From assembly GCA_016293155.1 (NCBI GenBank), contig JAEDEU010000077.1, positions 1 to 6,979 on the forward strand: a stretch of 6,979 bases of DNA. The letters are read 5' to 3'. This stretch comes from Clostridiaceae bacterium (lineage in GTDB: Bacteria; Bacillota; Clostridia; Oscillospirales; Butyricicoccaceae). Made by a program: the position numbers and the translations under genes. The notes under the pieces are model-generated. The model had not been told where the DNA came from, searched no databases, and saw nothing but the letters and a program-made list of their open reading frames with translations. This document shows, one piece after another, positions 6,109 to 6,979 of this stretch. Position 1 is the stretch's first letter. Every line of letters begins with the position of its first letter.

Positions 6109-6576
6109 ATGGCTGTTCAGAAGCAGGGTACCAAGCAGATCACTGCCAACAAAAAAGCGTGGCATGATTACTTTATTGAGGATCGCTACGAATGCGGCAT
6201 TGAGCTGTTTGGTACGGAGGTCAAGTCCATCCGTCAGGGCACAGTTAGTTTGAAGGATTCCTACTGCATCTTTCGCGACGGTGAAATTTTCATCAAGGGT
6301 ATGCACATCAGCCCGTACGAGAAGGGAAATATCTTTAACAAGGATCCCCTCCGCGAACGCAAGCTGCTGATGCACCGGCGGGAGATCATGAATCTCTTTG
6401 GCAAAACCAAGCAGGACGGCTACGCGCTCGTCCCGCTCTCGCTCTACTTCAAACGCTCCCGCGTCAAGGTCGAAATCGGTCTTGCCAAGGGTAAAAAGCT
6501 GCACGACAAGCGCGATTCCATCGCCAAGCGCGATGCCGCCCGTGAAATGGATCGGGCGCTCAAATCCCGCAGATAA
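6109..6576 (+). CDS. smpB: SsrA-binding protein SmpB
   Basis: SmpB binds the tRNA-like end of tmRNA and delivers it to ribosomes stalled on mRNAs without a stop codon. The 155-residue length is typical. The beta-barrel begins ANKKAWHDYFIEDRYECGIE (13-32) and continues with LFGTEVKSIRQG (33-44), HISPYEKGN (66-74) and the RKLLMHRREI segment (84-93). The basic C-terminal tail, needed in the decoding centre, reads GLAKGKKLHDKRDSIAKRD (124-142). H132 in LHDKR corresponds to the functionally important histidine 136 of E. coli SmpB. The start is fixed by AAGGAGG (6095-6101) seven bases upstream. A closer ATG at 6104 is out of frame. The gene stands directly before ssrA, its RNA partner, a common arrangement. 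The last residues (MDRALKSRR) form a positively charged helix, as usual for the family. Confidence 0.98.
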   Translation: MAVQKQGTKQITANKKAWHDYFIEDRYECGIELFGTEVKSIRQGTVSLKDSYCIFRDGEIFIKGMHISPYEKGNIFNKDPLRERKLLMHRREIMNLFGKTKQDGYALVPLSLYFKRSRVKVEIGLAKGKKLHDKRDSIAKRDAAREMDRALKSRR

Positions 6577-6600
6577 ATCCGATTTCAGGAGTAAGAGCTT

Positions 6601-6615
6601 GTTCCCTACGGGGAC
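6601..6615 (+). other. Precursor hairpin that sequesters the tmRNA 5' acceptor strand
   Basis: GTTCCC (6601-6606) can pair fully with GGGGAC (6610-6615), with one U-G pair and a TAC loop. The second arm is the 5' acceptor strand of the mature tmRNA, so in the unprocessed transcript this helix would compete with the acceptor stem until RNase P removes the leader. The pairing is visible; a function is inference. Confidence 0.4.
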
Positions 6616-6961
6616 GTACTGGTTTCGACGGGGGTGCCGAATCCGGGATAGCGGGCCGCAGTGAGACCCTGCGATAAAAGTCTCAATTGTTTATAAATTA
6701 AACAACAACTCTTATTCTTTAAAGGCTGCCTAAGTAGGCTGGCCCGTTCTGCCTGAGAGCACCGCGGCTTGGGACAGAGCGTCATTTAGCGGTGAACGTG
6801 CGGCGGGTAAGCTTTGCCCCGCCCATGAATGATGAAGCTACCAAACCGCTGAGCCTGTCATTTGGCGCAGCGGGGCGGGAATTTCAATAAAATGACTGCG
6901 CCCGGAGAAGTCCTTGAGGACGTGCTTTCGGACAGGGGTTCGATTCCCCTCGTCTCCACCA
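6610..6961 (+). ncRNA. ssrA: Transfer-messenger RNA (tmRNA, one-piece)
   Basis: tmRNA acts as both alanyl-tRNA and short mRNA to release stalled ribosomes and tag their products for proteolysis. The 5' end GGGGACGTACTGGTTTCGAC and the 3' end CGTCTCCACCA are diagnostic. GGGGACG (6610-6616) pairs with CGTCTCC (6951-6957) as the acceptor stem with one G-U pair. The T arm is AGGGG (6934-6938) with CCCCT (6946-6950) around the TTCGATT loop, and CCA is encoded. Pseudoknot 1 is clear at 6657-6684: CGCAG with CTGCG, interlocked with GAGAC and GTCTC. The tag frame ends at TAA 6731-6733, inside the hairpin GCCT-AAGT-AGGC. GC-rich repeats at about 6800-6875 should form the later pseudoknots, which I did not fold fully. 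The 352-nt length is typical. The gene follows smpB by 33 bases. Its terminator is not visible because the window ends 18 bases after the CCA. Confidence 0.97.
6704..6733 (+). other. tmRNA proteolysis-tag reading frame (probable ANNSYSLKAA)
   Basis: Reading back in frame from TAA (6731-6733) gives NNSYSLKAA. Adding the alanine carried by the tmRNA itself gives ANNSYSLKAA, ten residues. The proposed resume codon AAC at 6704 follows TTAAAC (6698-6703), which resembles the sequence before resume codons in many Firmicute tmRNAs. AAC at 6701 is an alternative. The C-terminal Ala-Ala needed for ClpXP-type recognition is present, but the usual ALAA is LKAA here. Confidence 0.6.
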
Positions 6962-6979
6962 AAACAAAAAGACCGCCAT

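Noticed and set aside
6577..6609. A separate ssrA promoter in the smpB-ssrA spacer
   Set aside because: No -35/-10 pair with acceptable spacing is visible in these 33 bases. A promoter inside the smpB 3' end cannot be excluded.

Overview
The window looks like ordinary chromosome of a low-to-moderate-GC anaerobic Firmicute (class Clostridia, plausibly a gut Oscillospiraceae/Butyricicoccaceae-type organism). This rests on strong Shine-Dalgarno sequences of the AAGGAGG type, a clustered nadA-nadB-nadC operon with a short L-aspartate oxidase, a TrpB2-type tryptophan synthase beta gene, and a clostridial-looking smpB-ssrA pair. Genus cannot be told from the sequence alone. I see no phage, IS element, CRISPR array or defence system, and nothing I would call a new biological system. 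The points of interest are mostly regulatory sites and details of the tmRNA.

The left 4.3 kb is transcribed leftward (minus strand). Reading in the direction of transcription, a ribokinase-like PfkB sugar kinase gene (start 4330) comes first. Next comes its own-promoter neighbour, the NAD operon nadA (3311-2403), nadB (2388-1072) and nadC (1100-246), which ends at a clear intrinsic terminator (200-230). Immediately after that lies a sigma-A-type promoter and the first 41 codons of a TrpB2-like gene that runs off the left edge. The three nad genes make the complete aspartate route to nicotinate mononucleotide: NadB oxidises L-aspartate to iminoaspartate, NadA condenses it with dihydroxyacetone phosphate to quinolinate, and NadC converts quinolinate with PRPP to NaMN.

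A roughly 350-base AT-rich divergent intergenic region (4331-4682) separates the kinase from the rightward genes. It carries one promoter facing each way, several short palindromes and an imperfect hairpin, but no gene.

The right part is transcribed rightward. A stand-alone condensation-fold acyltransferase with an HxxxDG motif (4683-6005) is followed, after a palindrome and a good promoter, by smpB (6109-6576). The tmRNA gene ssrA (6610-6961) follows only 33 bases later. SmpB and tmRNA work together in trans-translation rescue of stalled ribosomes. The tmRNA is complete to its CCA end. Its tag frame ends in SYSLKAA rather than the usual ALAA, and its 5' acceptor strand can alternatively pair with the precursor leader.
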